The notes below the pieces were generated by a model. It worked only from the letters and a program-made list of their open reading frames with translations, searched no databases and was not told the origin of the DNA. A DNA stretch of 64,000 bases from Marinoscillum sp965229915 (lineage in GTDB: Bacteria; Bacteroidota; Bacteroidia; Cytophagales; Cyclobacteriaceae), in assembly GCF_965229915.1 (NCBI RefSeq), contig NZ_CBDDJZ010000001.1, positions 2,790,001 through 2,854,000 on the forward strand, read 5' to 3'. Positions 19,041 to 27,666 of this stretch are shown in pieces (the first letter of the stretch is position 1; every line of letters begins with the position of its first letter). Position numbers and translations under genes: made by a program.

Positions 19041-19322
19041 ATGAAAGCCTATTGGAACGACACACTTCTGGCTGAAAGCGATGATACGATTGTAGTAGAG
19101 GGAAATCATTATTTTCCACCAGATTCCATCAATCAGGAGTTTTTCAAAGAAAGCACCACGCATACCGTTTGTCCCTGGAAGGGAACCGCGAGCTACTACA
19201 CCGTGCAGGTAAACGATCAACAAAACAAAGATGCAGCCTGGTTCTATCCTGAAACCAAAGAATTGGCTAACAAAATCAAAGGATATGTGGCTTTTTGGAA
19301 AGGTGTGGAGGTAAAAGAGTAG
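19041..19322 (+). CDS. DUF427 family protein
   Basis: A 93-aa soluble protein that fits the short DUF427 family closely. It begins KAYWNDTLLAESDDT, contains FPPDSINQEF and CPWKGTASYY, and ends with the KGYVAFW strand. These are single beta-tent domains of unknown biochemical role, found in bacteria and fungi. The gene stands alone. Confidence 0.92.
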   Translation: MKAYWNDTLLAESDDTIVVEGNHYFPPDSINQEFFKESTTHTVCPWKGTASYYTVQVNDQQNKDAAWFYPETKELANKIKGYVAFWKGVEVKE

Positions 19323-19352
19323 CCTGATCTAGTTGTCATCAACAGATCAGGC
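19322..19352. terminator. Terminator-like stem between convergent genes
   Basis: GCCTGATCT (19322-19330) pairs perfectly with AGATCAGGC (19344-19352). GTTG and CAAC extend the stem around TCAT after a one-base bulge. It begins at the DUF427 stop and faces the stop of the LiaF-like gene, so it likely serves both. Confidence 0.65.
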
Positions 19353-19359
19353 ACCCGAT

Positions 19360-20013
19360 TTATTTAGCACTTTTTAAGGATCCGCCACCAAATAGGGCAA
19401 AGCCTTTCACGTATATTTTGTAATCGGTCTTCGCGTTGGATGATTCGCGTTTGTCGTCAAAGGCACCGAATATAGAAGTGGTATCAATGATCATGTCCCA
19501 CTCTGGTGGTGCTATGATGTCACACCCGCCAAACATGGTGAAAACCTGGATGGTAGCGCCATCCACAGGTTTGGATTCGCGTAAGTCGATGGTGGAGCCA
19601 CCAAAAATATTGGTGGATTTACCTCCTTCAAAATTCTGACTGGTAATGCGTTTGTTACTGCCACCGAAAATATTGATATCATCAAAATAATTTTCGCTGG
19701 TGCCACTTACCCCGCTGGCTTTGTTTTTAATGATAAAAGATATACCAACGGCTACAATGATCAATGGCCAGTAATCTTCAAAGTCCACATAATAGTAGCG
19801 ATCCAGTGTAAAAAAGGCCCAGATGACCAGGAAAATGAAAGCTGGTTTTCGGTTGCCGGAAAACAGGTTGATTACGGCAATGACCAAAAAGATATTAGCC
19901 CAGTGAAAAACATAATGTGGCAATCCTGGTATCAAATGAAGGTTGTCCAGCAGTAGGACCAAACCAACCAGAACCAGAATAATGCCTAGCAGGGTTCGAC
20001 GTTTTGTTTCCAT
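19360..20013 (-). CDS. LiaF-like membrane protein
   Basis: A 217-aa protein with about four N-terminal membrane helices (LLGIILVLVGLVLLL onwards), the typical LiaI/LiaF-like transmembrane region. The soluble half is built from repeated strands with the recurring motif N/F-IFGGS (DINIFGGSNK, STNIFGGST, VFTMFGGCD). This pattern is common in Bacteroidota proteins related to the cell-wall stress sensor LiaF. No two-component system is adjacent, so the role is inferred only from the family. Confidence 0.85.
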   Translation of the reverse strand: METKRRTLLGIILVLVGLVLLLDNLHLIPGLPHYVFHWANIFLVIAVINLFSGNRKPAFIFLVIWAFFTLDRYYYVDFEDYWPLIIVAVGISFIIKNKASGVSGTSENYFDDINIFGGSNKRITSQNFEGGKSTNIFGGSTIDLRESKPVDGATIQVFTMFGGCDIIAPPEWDMIIDTTSIFGAFDDKRESSNAKTDYKIYVKGFALFGGGSLKSAK

Positions 20014-20178
20014 AGAGTTGATTGTTTAGGTTAGACTGTAAAAAAAGGTATTTCAAGTTAGATCTTTTATTCTATAGTGATGAACTGTTGGAAATTGTTA
20101 CTGAAGTGTAAATACGACAAAATGACCTGGAGGTTGGCGAACATAGTCAATCTGACATGGTTATATAATCGTAAGTAT

Positions 20179-20195
20179 TTGGTACGGCATTTGTA
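20179..20195 (+). promoter_or_regulatory. Sigma-54-type promoter candidate
   Basis: TTGGTACGGCATTTGTA matches the RpoN consensus TTGGCACG-N4-TTGCA except for two C-to-T changes, with the diagnostic 10-base spacing between GG and the second element. It ends 29 bases before the ATG of the Hsp20-like gene. No TAnnTTTG element is apparent here. Confidence 0.45.
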
Positions 20196-20224
20196 AGTAC
20201 TGAATTCAACGAAAGGAGAAAGCT

Positions 20225-20611
20225 ATGAGAGTAGAAGATAGAATACTAATCAAAAACCTGGCTCAAACGGCTGAAATTGTCAATACCATTAACGGCGGGA
20301 TGACCCAGGCGAGCATGCTCGTGGATAAAGGAGAGGATGAATGGACCGTGATGGTTCGTGTTCCTGGCGTGAGTCCTGAGCGAATGAAGATAGAAGTTCG
20401 AGATGGTCAGCTATTCATTTTTCATGTAATGGCTGATGAAAATGCTGCAGCTGTAGAGTTGCCTTTCATGCTGGCGGCTCTGGCATTGGATAAGCGTGTA
20501 GACTTTGACGGCATCATGGCCGAGTATGAAGACAAGGAGCTTTATATTCATCTGCCGCTAGATGAAGAAGCTAATGGGTACGAAAGGGAAATAGAAATTT
20601 TTAAGCGTTAA
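20225..20611 (+). CDS. Divergent Hsp20/alpha-crystallin-like protein
   Basis: A 128-aa protein whose centre (WTVMVRVPGVSPERMKIEVR, then LFIFHV) follows the beta-sandwich pattern of small heat-shock proteins. The C-terminal strands (DKELYIHLPL, EREIEIFKR) continue it. The canonical IxI tail is not clear. It probably acts as an ATP-independent chaperone. A strong AAAGGAG ribosome-binding site lies just before the ATG, which is rare in this phylum, and a sigma-54-like promoter is upstream. Confidence 0.78.
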   Translation: MRVEDRILIKNLAQTAEIVNTINGGMTQASMLVDKGEDEWTVMVRVPGVSPERMKIEVRDGQLFIFHVMADENAAAVELPFMLAALALDKRVDFDGIMAEYEDKELYIHLPLDEEANGYEREIEIFKR

Positions 20612-20621
20612 TTCAGAGTCA

Positions 20622-20640
20622 TCTCGAATGTATTTCGGGA
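20622..20640. repeat. REP-like hairpin between convergent genes
   Basis: TCTCGAA (20622-20628) pairs with TTCGGGA (20634-20640). The surrounding sequence (GTCATCTCGAATGTATTTCG) resembles interspersed intergenic hairpins seen in many Bacteroidota genomes. Only one copy is in this window, so repeat status is inferred. It may also end transcription of either neighbour. Confidence 0.35.
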
Positions 20641-20653
20641 TCTTCGCAGTTGC

Positions 20654-21085
20654 TTATCTGTTTAACAATTTTAAAACGAGTTTTTCTAAATCCTTCTTTT
20701 TGAGTTTTGAGATGACTGAGGTTTTGTCTCCAGACTCAGAGAGAAGGATTTTTACTTCCTCATCATCAAAATATTCCTTTAGTAAATCAGAAGGACCATT
20801 GGTGGGCACACCAAAAGTATCGATCTCATCAATCGCCGTGGATAGGATCTCCCTGCCTTTGCGTTTGCACGACTCCACCGGTTTGTATTGGGAGTTGCTG
20901 TCTCTCAGTGCCCAGGACGAATAGTCGATCTTTAACTGATCAATTTGCTTCACCTTTGGGCTATCTTCTCCAAATATTCTTGTTAGGATAGAAATAGACG
21001 AACTTTTCCAGGCTTCCAGATCAAAGTCTTCTGCTTCCAGTTTATCGATTTGTTTTTCAAGGAGTTTGACGAATTGTTTTTTCAT
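20654..21085 (-). CDS. Conserved-looking protein of unknown function
   Basis: A 143-aa soluble, helical, highly charged protein. A central stretch (SSWALRDSNSQYKPVESCKR) and the repeated acidic/Lys segments at both ends have the look of a real conserved family, but I cannot name it. It has no signal peptide. It stands between the convergent Hsp20-like gene and the divergent amber-split lipoprotein gene. A similar helical domain is sometimes found at the N-terminus of larger bacterial proteins; this is from memory and weak. Confidence 0.65.
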   Translation of the reverse strand: MKKQFVKLLEKQIDKLEAEDFDLEAWKSSSISILTRIFGEDSPKVKQIDQLKIDYSSWALRDSNSQYKPVESCKRKGREILSTAIDEIDTFGVPTNGPSDLLKEYFDDEEVKILLSESGDKTSVISKLKKKDLEKLVLKLLNR

Positions 21086-21182
21086 CTGACTGTCTATGAG
21101 TGATTAATCGGAAGTTAAAGATGTTTGGTTAATTATCGTTGAACATTGTTTAAACATTAAGCAAACCCGTTATTTTTAAGGC

Positions 21183-21716
21183 ATGAGGATTATTGTTATT
21201 ATTCTTCTTTTTATAGGCTTGATAGCTCTTGAAAGTTGTTACTGCGGGTGGAATGGAAATGGAGCGGATTGTCAAATAAGATGTGCTCAATTTGATGACT
21301 ATTCAGTAATCGTTGGGGAGGTCTCAAAAAGTGGAAGAGCATGGGAAACAGTTGAAGTTGATAGCATCAAGAATACTATCTAGCTTTCTTACTTTTTAGC
21401 TATAGATGAATATTATTTAACAATTGAAATGATGGTTTCAGAAGATTCATTTCTTCTGGATTCAATAAACTCCTATGTCCAGGATAGAAACGATTTTTCA
21501 AAGTGTTACTTTGATACCCATTCTTTTTCCATTCGTGATTTTGATATTAACCCAAATGAATGCTGTGAAAATAATCCAAATGGATGTATTTACGCATCAA
21601 CACCGGGTGAGCTAAGAGCTAATTTTGTGGGAGACATCTTATGTGGAAATGATCCAATCAAATTCAAACTCCAAACTAACTTTCAAACCGTGGAGGACGA
21701 AAGTTGTGAATGTTAA
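21183..21716 (+). pseudogene. Lipoprotein gene split by an in-frame TAG
   Basis: A lipoprotein start (ALESCYCGW, lipidated Cys near residue 19) is read for 66 codons to a TAG at 21381-21383. The same frame then continues for another 110 codons to TAA at 21716, including a Cys-rich end (NECCENNPNGC, DESCEC). The two halves share frame, composition and a beta-strand pattern (SYFLAIDEYYLTIEM right after the TAG). This suggests a single 177-codon gene with one nonsense mutation. Alternatives are readthrough, a sequencing error, or two genes, with the second starting at 21429. Confidence 0.6.
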
Positions 21717-21768
21717 ATAGTGCTCGTCATACACCGATTCACTGATCACCGGTCTACCCATTCACTGA

Positions 21769-23862
21769 CTAACTAATCCGACTCCAATTCACCGTTCCCT
21801 TTCGCTGGGCATCCACTTGCCTTCGGATCAATGCGTTTTCTGGAGCGATCAAATCAGGATCTTTGTTCAAAACTTCTGTAGCTACTGACCTGGCTAGTTT
21901 CAGAATCTCTGTGTCTTTTCCCAGATCAGAAATCATCAAATCCATCAACCCACTTTGCTGAGTGCCCATCAGATCACCCGGTCCGCGAAGTTTCAAGTCT
22001 ACTTCGGCTATTTTGAATCCATCCGTTGTATCTACCATGGTTTGCACCCGGGTTTTTGCTTCGGTGGTTAGCTTGTTTCCCGTCATGAGAATACAGAATG
22101 ACTGCTCAGCTCCACGTCCCACTCGTCCTCTGAGCTGGTGCAGTTGCGACAAACCAAAACGCTCCGCGTTTTCAATCACCATAATCGATGCGTTTGGGAC
22201 ATTCACCCCAACTTCAATTACCGTAGTAGCCACCATGATGTGCGTTTCGCCTTTCACAAAGCGCTGCATTTCCCATTCTTTGTCTTCCGCCTTCATGCGC
22301 CCATGAACGATAGAAAGCTGCAAGTTGGGAAACCGACGACTGATGCTTTCATATCCATCCATCAAATCTTTGAGATCTAAAGTAGAGGACTCCTCAATGA
22401 GCGGATAGACGATGTACACCTGACGGCCTTTTTCAATTTCCTTTTCGATGAATCCAAACATTTTCAGTCGATGGCTATCCCGCATGTGGTAGGTTTTAAT
22501 AGGTTTTCGACCTGCCGGCAATTCATCAATCACCGAAATGTCCAGGTCCCCATAAAGCGTCATGGCCAGAGTTCTTGGGATGGGAGTAGCAGTCATCACC
22601 AGGATGTGTGGATGGTTTTTATTTCCTTTTTTCCAAAGGCGAGCACGCTGAGCCACACCAAATCGGTGTTGCTCGTCAATCACGGCCAAACCAAGATTCT
22701 TGAATTTTACATTATCTTCCAGCAAAGCATGCGTACCTACGACAATAGGCAGGTCGCCGCTCTGAAGCATTTGGTCGATCACTTTACGCTCCGACTTTTT
22801 GCTAGACCCAGTAAGACGGGCAATATGCAGCCCTAGTAAATCAGCGTATTCCTTTAATCCTTTGAAGTGCTGTTCCGCAAGGATTTCGGTTGGAGCCATG
22901 AAGGCGCACTGCGTTCCATTGCTGATGGCGATTAGCATACTGAGGAACGCGACCATCGTTTTACCACTACCTACATCACCTTGTACCAGACGGTTCATTT
23001 GTTTGCCGGAGCGGAAATCCTGATAAACTTCTTTCACTACGCGTTTTTGTGCACCAGTGAGCTCAAACGGCAAGTGCTCTTTATAGTAAGTGTTTAGTAG
23101 TTCACTATTGTTAAACCGAATGCCTGGAAACGAATCGATTCGGGTAATCTTGAGTTTGAGGAGGCGCAGCTGGATGTAGAAAAGCTCTTCGAACTTGAGT
23201 CGGTATCGGGCTTTCTGTAGTTCCGGACCGGTTTTGGGAAAGTGAATCTGAATTAGCGCAGACTTTTTGTCCATCAACTTGTATTGCTGGATAATCTGAG
23301 GAGGCAAAGTTTCATTGATGTGGTTGACCGCATCGATCAGCAGCATCTTCATCATCTTGTTGATGGTTTTGCTATCAATGAACTTGCGTTTCAGCTTTTC
23401 AGTGGTATTGTAAACTGGTTGGAGATAACTTCCTTGTCTGGATTTTTCAGTGAGCGGTTCCACTTCCGGGTGAGCGATGTTGTATTTACTCCCGAATCGA
23501 GAGGGCTTTCCGAAAACGATGTAAGGAATACCGATTCCTAGTCTGCCTTGTACCCATTTGATGCCCTGAAACCAGACCAGTTCTACAGTCCCTGTTTCAT
23601 CGCCAAAAACACCCACCAGCCGTTGCTTTCTCCCAACACCAATAGTCTGAAACGAAATGAATTTCCCAATGATCTGAATGAATGGCTGGTCTTCGCGGAT
23701 TTGGTTGACTTTGTAAAACTTGGTGCGGTCCTCGTACCGAAAGGGATAGTACTGGATCAGGTCTGCATACTTAAATATGCCTAACTCTTTATTGAGCAAC
23801 TCGGCCCGCTGAGGTCCAACTCCTTTTAGGAATTCAATACTTCGCTCAAAAAAAGATTGCAT
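21769..23862 (-). CDS. recG: ATP-dependent DNA helicase RecG
   Basis: A 697-aa protein of normal RecG length. It starts with the helical KGVGPQRAELL segment and an OB-fold wedge domain for branched DNA. The superfamily 2 motor follows, with Walker A GDVGSGKT (near residues 295-302), motif II DEQH (near 394, the RecG-type variant), TATPIPRT, and the QLRGRVGRG motif. RecG unwinds Holliday junctions and stalled forks. It is the only gene in its unit; remains of a ParD-like gene lie just upstream. Confidence 0.97.
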   Translation of the reverse strand: MQSFFERSIEFLKGVGPQRAELLNKELGIFKYADLIQYYPFRYEDRTKFYKVNQIREDQPFIQIIGKFISFQTIGVGRKQRLVGVFGDETGTVELVWFQGIKWVQGRLGIGIPYIVFGKPSRFGSKYNIAHPEVEPLTEKSRQGSYLQPVYNTTEKLKRKFIDSKTINKMMKMLLIDAVNHINETLPPQIIQQYKLMDKKSALIQIHFPKTGPELQKARYRLKFEELFYIQLRLLKLKITRIDSFPGIRFNNSELLNTYYKEHLPFELTGAQKRVVKEVYQDFRSGKQMNRLVQGDVGSGKTMVAFLSMLIAISNGTQCAFMAPTEILAEQHFKGLKEYADLLGLHIARLTGSSKKSERKVIDQMLQSGDLPIVVGTHALLEDNVKFKNLGLAVIDEQHRFGVAQRARLWKKGNKNHPHILVMTATPIPRTLAMTLYGDLDISVIDELPAGRKPIKTYHMRDSHRLKMFGFIEKEIEKGRQVYIVYPLIEESSTLDLKDLMDGYESISRRFPNLQLSIVHGRMKAEDKEWEMQRFVKGETHIMVATTVIEVGVNVPNASIMVIENAERFGLSQLHQLRGRVGRGAEQSFCILMTGNKLTTEAKTRVQTMVDTTDGFKIAEVDLKLRGPGDLMGTQQSGLMDLMISDLGKDTEILKLARSVATEVLNKDPDLIAPENALIRRQVDAQRKGTVNWSRIS

Positions 23863-23898
23863 GCCGCTAAATTAACCTTTAGTGAAGTAATTGAGTAA

Positions 23899-24060
23899 GA
23901 GATTGATTATCTAAAGTATTATGAAAAAGAGGTTAATAAGCCCCATCAATCTCCCGCGGAAAAACTTGAGTCCTTGAGAAGTGAAATACGCTTAGGTATA
24001 GAGAGTGGTTATAGCGAAAGATCTATATCAGATACTATTAAGGAACATCTAGATAAATAG
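23899..24060 (+). pseudogene. Remnant of a ParD-type antitoxin gene
   Basis: An open frame of 53 codons without a standard start codon follows an in-frame TAA at 23896. Its C-terminal half (EKLESLRSEIRLGIESGY, then SERSISDTIKEHLDK) fits the toxin-binding tail of ParD antitoxins in Bacteroidota (pattern LRxEIxxGxxSG...S). Upstream of the TAA the same frame reads LTFSEVIE, similar to the ParD helix SxSEVIR. Together these suggest a decayed antitoxin gene cut by a stop, with its 5' end lost against recG. No ParE toxin gene follows, since gldD is next. A short functional gene with a rare start is possible. Confidence 0.45.
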
Positions 24061-24066
24061 TTTCAA

Positions 24067-24639
24067 TTATTCCCACTTCAAGGTTTCCAGCAGATGCAAA
24101 GCATCTTCTTTCATCCATCGGATCACTGGAGCAAGCGAATCGTTTTTGGTGGCCGTTTTGAAATATAAGGCACCTCGCAAAAAGTGCATGCTACTATCCG
24201 AGACATGAAACTGTAGCTGAGTTGGCACTTCACCCTCTAGTTCTGTGAAGGAGGCATAATCTCCATTAGGAAGCTGAAGTACTTTTTCTTCGATTGCATA
24301 AGCTTTCACATTGTGCTGAGCTGTGAGCTTATAGGAATCGCTGTAGTATTCCTGCATCAACTGATCCTGATTTTTGATCGGTTTGTAAGTCAGCTGGATA
24401 GTCGCATCTAGTTCAGGATAGTACACATCGATCCAGTAGCGCTCGGAGATCCACGAACTGTCTTTTACAATTTTTGCATGGCTGGAATATTCAAACCAGT
24501 AGGGAAAGGTATCTGCCAGAGTTTGGTAATCATGTGAGGGCAAGTCGATGCGATTATAACCCATTGGCTTGGGCATGTAATCGGAGGATCCACAGCTTAC
24601 CAATGTCAAAATGGAAACAATAACAATCCAGTACTTCAT
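24067..24639 (-). CDS. gldD: Gliding motility lipoprotein GldD
   Basis: A 190-aa lipoprotein (LTLVSCGSS, Cys16). After the lipobox come YMPKPMGYNRIDLP and the tyrosine/tryptophan-rich start FPYWFEYSSHA, which are diagnostic of GldD. GldD is needed for gliding and type IX secretion in Flavobacterium. Its gene overlaps gldE by one base, as is usual, so the two are coupled. Length and motif order are normal. Confidence 0.95.
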   Translation of the reverse strand: MKYWIVIVSILTLVSCGSSDYMPKPMGYNRIDLPSHDYQTLADTFPYWFEYSSHAKIVKDSSWISERYWIDVYYPELDATIQLTYKPIKNQDQLMQEYYSDSYKLTAQHNVKAYAIEEKVLQLPNGDYASFTELEGEVPTQLQFHVSDSSMHFLRGALYFKTATKNDSLAPVIRWMKEDALHLLETLKWE

Positions 24640-26000
24640 CAGTCTTCAAATTCTTTTACCGTTCCTACTTTCTCAGAGGAGATGAATACCCTAACGCGTT
24701 TGATACGTTTTTGGTCTACCGCTACCACCGTAAATAAGAAATGGCGGAAGTTGATTTTCTCTCCAGCGTGGGGCAGTTTAGTGTTCAGCTCTAGTAGCAA
24801 ACCTCCGAGGGATTCACTCTCACGTTTCACCTGATCAAAACTAGCAGCATCTTCACCCGTAATTTTACAGAAGTCATTCAACGATGTTTTCCCTTCAAAG
24901 ATGTACGTATTCGCGTCCAGCTTATTGTAGGCAATATCATTGTCCTCATCAAACTCATCGTTGATCTCACCAACGATCTCCTCAATCACATCTTCCAGAG
25001 TAGTCAAGCCTGAAATGCCACCGTACTCGTCCACCACAATGGCCATGTGCACTTGCTTTTCCTGAAAGTCCTTGAACAAGTCATCGATTTTCTTACTCTC
25101 AGGCACAAAGAATGCAGGTCTTAAGAGTGTTTGCCATTGGAAGTCTTCTGTTTTATCCAGATGAGGGAGCAGGTCTTTGATGTACAGAATACCATCTATT
25201 TTATCGATAGTTTCAGTATAAATAGGAATTCGGGAATACCCCGTTTTATTCACCTTGTCCATCAGATCGTGAAAGTCTGTCTCAATATCAATCGCTGTGA
25301 TGTCTATTCTTGACTTCATCACCTGCTTGACAGAAAGTGTGCTGAAATTCACTATACCTTTCAGCATGTCTTTTTCTTCCTCGGTGGCTTCCTTCTCAGC
25401 TGTTATTTCCAGTGCATGGTTGATTTCATCTACCGAAAGATTGTACCCTTTACGCTCGATGTTTTTTTCGATCACATTACTCAGAGTCATAAGCAACCAG
25501 GAGATGGGCCTCAAAATCCGATCAGAAAAAGAAAGAATAGGAGCGGTAAACCTGGCAAAGCTCATAGCATTGTGATTGGCATATACCTTTGGCACAATCT
25601 CACCAAAGAAGATAATGAGCACAGTAATCGAAACAGTAAGTACCACTATCACTATTCCTCCGGCATCTTTACTTCCCACCACTCGCCAGGTGGCAAACGT
25701 GGAAATGGTCACAATGAAGATATTCACCAGGTTATTCAATATCAGAATAGTCGCTAAAAGTCGCTTCGGATCCAGAACCAGCCGTGTAATGTGCTGGTCG
25801 TTTTTGGCCGGTGAATTTTTAGCTTCTTGTATTTGATCATGAGTCAATGAAAAGAAAGCTACTTCAGACCCAGAAACCAAACCGGAAACCAGTAGTAACA
25901 ATAGAATCCCGACCCCATTGATCAGATAGAATGAAATGGGAAGCTGTGAAATTGCCAGAAAAATGATCGAGGGATAAGGATCGTCTAGTGCCGTCTCCAA
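24639..26000 (-). CDS. gldE: Gliding motility-associated protein GldE (CNNM/CorC-like)
   Basis: A 453-aa protein with four N-terminal membrane helices (the CNNM/DUF21 domain), then two CBS domains (MKSRIDITAIDIETD and VDEYGGISGLTTLEDVIEEI) and a C-terminal CorC/HlyC-type domain. Placement directly before gldD and after ssb is the conserved GldE context. It is an inner-membrane protein; its paralogues handle magnesium or cobalt. The exact role in gliding is not settled. Confidence 0.95.
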   Translation of the reverse strand: METALDDPYPSIIFLAISQLPISFYLINGVGILLLLLVSGLVSGSEVAFFSLTHDQIQEAKNSPAKNDQHITRLVLDPKRLLATILILNNLVNIFIVTISTFATWRVVGSKDAGGIVIVVLTVSITVLIIFFGEIVPKVYANHNAMSFARFTAPILSFSDRILRPISWLLMTLSNVIEKNIERKGYNLSVDEINHALEITAEKEATEEEKDMLKGIVNFSTLSVKQVMKSRIDITAIDIETDFHDLMDKVNKTGYSRIPIYTETIDKIDGILYIKDLLPHLDKTEDFQWQTLLRPAFFVPESKKIDDLFKDFQEKQVHMAIVVDEYGGISGLTTLEDVIEEIVGEINDEFDEDNDIAYNKLDANTYIFEGKTSLNDFCKITGEDAASFDQVKRESESLGGLLLELNTKLPHAGEKINFRHFLFTVVAVDQKRIKRVRVFISSEKVGTVKEFED

Positions 26001-26022
26001 ATAGGTGTAGTTTAGTTAAACA

Positions 26023-26490
26023 TCAAAAAGGCAGATCATCAGTCGCATCCTCGTCTACCGGAGAATCCATTGAAGAGCTACCACCTTGAGTACTACTTGC
26101 TGTACTTGCCGGTTGAGCTTGATTTTCCATACCCATGCCACCGGAGTTTCCACCGCTGCTTCTGCTGCCCAGCATGGTCATGTTATCACCAACCACTTCT
26201 GTGGTGTATCGAGTGATTCCGTCCTTTTCCCAGGAACGGGTTCTGAGTTTTCCTTCTATGTAAACCTGGTCGCCTTTTTTGAGGTACTTTTCAGCTACTT
26301 CTGCAAGACCTCTCCAAAGAACAATGTTGTGCCATTCGGTTTGCTCACGACGCTCGCCAGTTGTGCGGTCCTTGTATGTTTCTGAAGTGGCAATCGGGAA
26401 ACTGGTGACCACAGCACCGCTTTCTAAATGACGTACTTCTGGGTCTTTACCCAAATTACCTACCAAGATTACTTTGTTAACTCCTGCCAT
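26023..26490 (-). CDS. ssb: Single-stranded DNA-binding protein
   Basis: A 155-aa protein with an OB-fold N-terminal two-thirds (NKVILVGNLGKDPEVR, TEWHNIVLW, GDQVYIEGKLRTRSWE). A Gly/Ser/Gln-rich linker follows, and the acidic tip DDLPF that binds partner repair proteins. It coats ssDNA as a tetramer in replication and repair. The gene lies between mutY (14 bases upstream) and gldE (22 bases downstream), all on one strand, indicating one operon. Confidence 0.96.
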   Translation of the reverse strand: MAGVNKVILVGNLGKDPEVRHLESGAVVTSFPIATSETYKDRTTGERREQTEWHNIVLWRGLAEVAEKYLKKGDQVYIEGKLRTRSWEKDGITRYTTEVVGDNMTMLGSRSSGGNSGGMGMENQAQPASTASSTQGGSSSMDSPVDEDATDDLPF

Positions 26491-26504
26491 GAACTAAAAA
26501 TAAA

Positions 26505-27563
26505 TTAAAATACCACTCGTTGCAAATGGTTTACAATGACTTTTGGTCGAGGCAAAGTTAATACTTCTTCCCAGCTATAAATAGCTAAATCTAATTCTTT
26601 GGCTAGAGCTTCCAGATTGGCAGACTCATTGAGCTCCAGATGATAAAAACGAACCCACAGTTTTCTATGACTCAAGAGATGTTTGACTGGCCCGTCTACA
26701 CTACGCACAGTAAAGTTACTTGCTGGCAGCTGACTGAGAACATCCTCAGGCTCCATACGATCAGGCGATACCACTGAATGAAACTCAAACAAACCATTCC
26801 AGATGCTTTCAGTTCGGCGTTTCATAAGGGTTTGTCCATTGTATTCATAGATGATGTAGTTGAGATATAGCTCTTTCACTTTCACCTTCTTCAATTTCAC
26901 AGGAAGAGCAGTCTGGCATTTATGTTCAAAGGCATAACAGCTTCCCTGAAAAGGACATGCTTCACATTTCGGATTAGTGGGCGTGCAAACAGTGGCTCCA
27001 AACTCCATGATAGCCTGGTTGAACTCTCCTGGTTGATTGGGAGAAATCACCTCAGCAAGAGCCTTCTCAAAGAACTTTCGGTTTTTTGCTTCGGCAATGT
27101 CATGTTCAATGCCGAAGTAGCGAGCCGCAAAACGAAACACATTTCCATCAACAACTGGTACAGCCTCTTCAAAAGCAAAAGAGGCAATAGCCGCTCCGGT
27201 GTACGGCCCAACTCCCTTTAACTGGATCAGTCCGGCATAGTTCTGAGGAAATGATCCATTTAGTTCTCCAGCCACATGTTGAGCGGTAGCATGCAGGTTT
27301 CTGGCTCGTGAGTAATAACCAAGTCCTTCCCAAAGTTTGAGAACGTCCTGCTGATCAGCATTGGCCAGATCTGCCACGGTCGGATAATGGTCTACAAAAC
27401 GTTCGTAATACGGCAGTCCCTGTTCTATACGTGTTTGTTGGAGGATAATCTCCGAAAGCCAAATTTTATAAGGGTCTTTGGTGTTTCTCCAGGGTAAGTC
27501 CCTCTTAGCCTTTGAATACCAACTAATTAGCGTTTTACTGAAAGGATTCTCTGTTCGAGTCAA
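26505..27563 (-). CDS. mutY: A/G-specific adenine glycosylase
   Basis: A 352-aa protein of the HhH-GPD superfamily. It has the catalytic helix start SEIILQQTRIEQGLPYYERF, the helix-hairpin-helix LKGVGPYTGAAI, the catalytic Asp in PVVDGNVFRF, and an iron-sulfur loop with C-x6-C-x2-C-x5-C spacing (CTPTNPKCEACPFQGSC). A NUDIX-like C-terminal domain for recognising 8-oxoG follows. It removes adenine mispaired with 8-oxoguanine. It starts the operon mutY-ssb-gldE-gldD. Confidence 0.96.
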   Translation of the reverse strand: MTRTENPFSKTLISWYSKAKRDLPWRNTKDPYKIWLSEIILQQTRIEQGLPYYERFVDHYPTVADLANADQQDVLKLWEGLGYYSRARNLHATAQHVAGELNGSFPQNYAGLIQLKGVGPYTGAAIASFAFEEAVPVVDGNVFRFAARYFGIEHDIAEAKNRKFFEKALAEVISPNQPGEFNQAIMEFGATVCTPTNPKCEACPFQGSCYAFEHKCQTALPVKLKKVKVKELYLNYIIYEYNGQTLMKRRTESIWNGLFEFHSVVSPDRMEPEDVLSQLPASNFTVRSVDGPVKHLLSHRKLWVRFYHLELNESANLEALAKELDLAIYSWEEVLTLPRPKVIVNHLQRVVF

Positions 27564-27613
27564 GTATTTGTCTTAAATATGAACTTTCGTTTTTTATTTA
27601 CCCTGACCAAAAT

Positions 27614-27621
27614 TAAATTTG
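27614..27621 (+). promoter_or_regulatory. -7 promoter element of the HU gene
   Basis: TAAATTTG is an exact match to the Bacteroidota TAnnTTTG element. It lies 45 bases before the GTG start at 27667. The upstream -33 region is only T-rich (TTTT near 27590, 20 bases away). Confidence 0.5.
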
Positions 27622-27666
27622 GGCGCCTGAAAATTAAGGGATCAATATTAATTAAAAGAGAAAGAA

